Made by a program: the position numbers and the translations under genes. Below, piece by piece: positions 63,793-64,000 of a stretch of 64,000 nucleotides of DNA (its first letter is position 1; every line of letters starts with the position of its first letter). Where the stretch lies: assembly GCF_018555385.1 (NCBI RefSeq), contig NZ_JAFEJS010000003.1:1-64000 (forward strand). Reading direction: 5' to 3'. Below the pieces are notes generated by a model. That model was given only the letters and a program-made list of their open reading frames with translations, had not been told where the DNA came from and did no database searches. The DNA comes from Bifidobacterium santillanense (GTDB lineage Bacteria > Actinomycetota > Actinomycetes > Actinomycetales > Bifidobacteriaceae).

Positions 63793-64000
63793 GTTCCAAC
63801 GTCGGCCGCAACTCCCTGATCATGGCATCGGGGACGATGGCCTCCCGCATCACCGGACAGATCCGCACGATCCTGCTCGCCGCGTGCCTGGGCACCACGG
63901 GCATCGCCGCGAACGCGTATCAAACCGGTTCGATGATTCCCCAGGTGCTGTTCACCGTCATCTCCGGCGGCATCTTCAACGCCGTGCTCGTGCCGCAGAT
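63789..64000 (+). CDS. murJ: Lipid II flippase MurJ (MviN), 5' part
   Basis: The first 70 codons are in the window; the gene runs off the right edge. MSSNVGRNSLIMASGTMASR, then ITGQIRTILLAACLGTTGIA and TGSMIPQVLFTVISGGIFNA, match the first two helices of the MurJ/MviN flippase, which moves lipid II across the membrane for peptidoglycan synthesis. It overlaps the DUF6049 gene by four bases. Actinobacterial MurJ proteins often have a long C-terminal extension with a pseudokinase domain; that part is not visible here. Confidence 0.93.
   Translation, partial: MSSNVGRNSLIMASGTMASRITGQIRTILLAACLGTTGIAANAYQTGSMIPQVLFTVISGGIFNAVLVPQ

Overview
The window looks like a stretch of a high-GC actinobacterial chromosome, most probably Bifidobacterium. 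The grounds are: (a) the block rsmA - ispE - LytR_C protein - cca - NUDIX - DUF6049 - murJ at 56.6-64 kb, which in bifidobacteria lies a short way from the replication origin; (b) a sugar locus with GH13 isomaltase, two ABC permeases, a binding protein, a ROK regulator and a GH36 alpha-galactosidase, an arrangement known from the bifidobacterial alpha-1,6-oligosaccharide importer; (c) a Mycobacterium-type bifunctional dCTP deaminase; and (d) an actinobacterial rRNA leader at the left edge. I cannot name the species.

Layout. 1-228: leader and promoter of an rRNA operon that runs left, out of the window. 0.6-3 kb: sirtuin and threonine deaminase, with two unusual 87-bp inverted-repeat elements between them. 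3-12.5 kb: the alpha-1,6-glucoside/galactoside locus; its three control regions carry the same 38-bp candidate operator. 12.5-18 kb: Na+/H+ antiporter, tadA, TauE-type exporter, esterase and a membrane protein. 18-29.9 kb: lipoprotein, dcd, a long Pro/Gln-rich membrane protein, Ca2+-type P-ATPase, MFS transporter, RlmB and a DUF4032 kinase-like protein. 29.9-32.4 kb: two mirror-symmetric arrays of 21-bp repeats flank one gene that joins an AbiEi-like winged helix to a nuclease-like domain. 32.5-37.5 kb: a multi-sugar ABC ATPase, then an ascorbate-type PTS operon with a GntR/UTRA regulator. 37.5-50.3 kb: glycosyltransferase, LytTR two-component system, GtrA protein, a soluble GH3 beta-glucosidase, LysR regulator, MFS transporter, and a membrane-anchored GH3 enzyme with permuted domains. 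50.5-56.5 kb: a 62-bp-period hairpin array, Ser/Thr kinase, membrane DsbA-like protein, tRNA-Thr and a G5/DUF348 wall hydrolase. 56.6-64 kb: the origin-proximal housekeeping block.

How it fits together. The cell imports isomalto- and raffinose-type sugars by ABC transport. The window's ABC importer has no ATPase of its own, so the stand-alone MsmK-type ATPase at 32.5 kb probably energises it. Intracellular GH13, GH36 and GH3 enzymes then split the sugars. The two GH3 genes, 6 kb apart, share a two-block upstream sequence and so appear co-regulated.

The least ordinary content is intergenic. At least four separate families of palindromic or mirror repeats occur: the 87-bp twin elements; a tandem of GCGAGAG hairpins; CGTACG-ended hairpins, both dispersed and tandem; and 21-bp mirror arrays. 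No CRISPR array, prophage or intact insertion sequence was seen. All identifications rest on reading motifs in the sequence; no database search was run.
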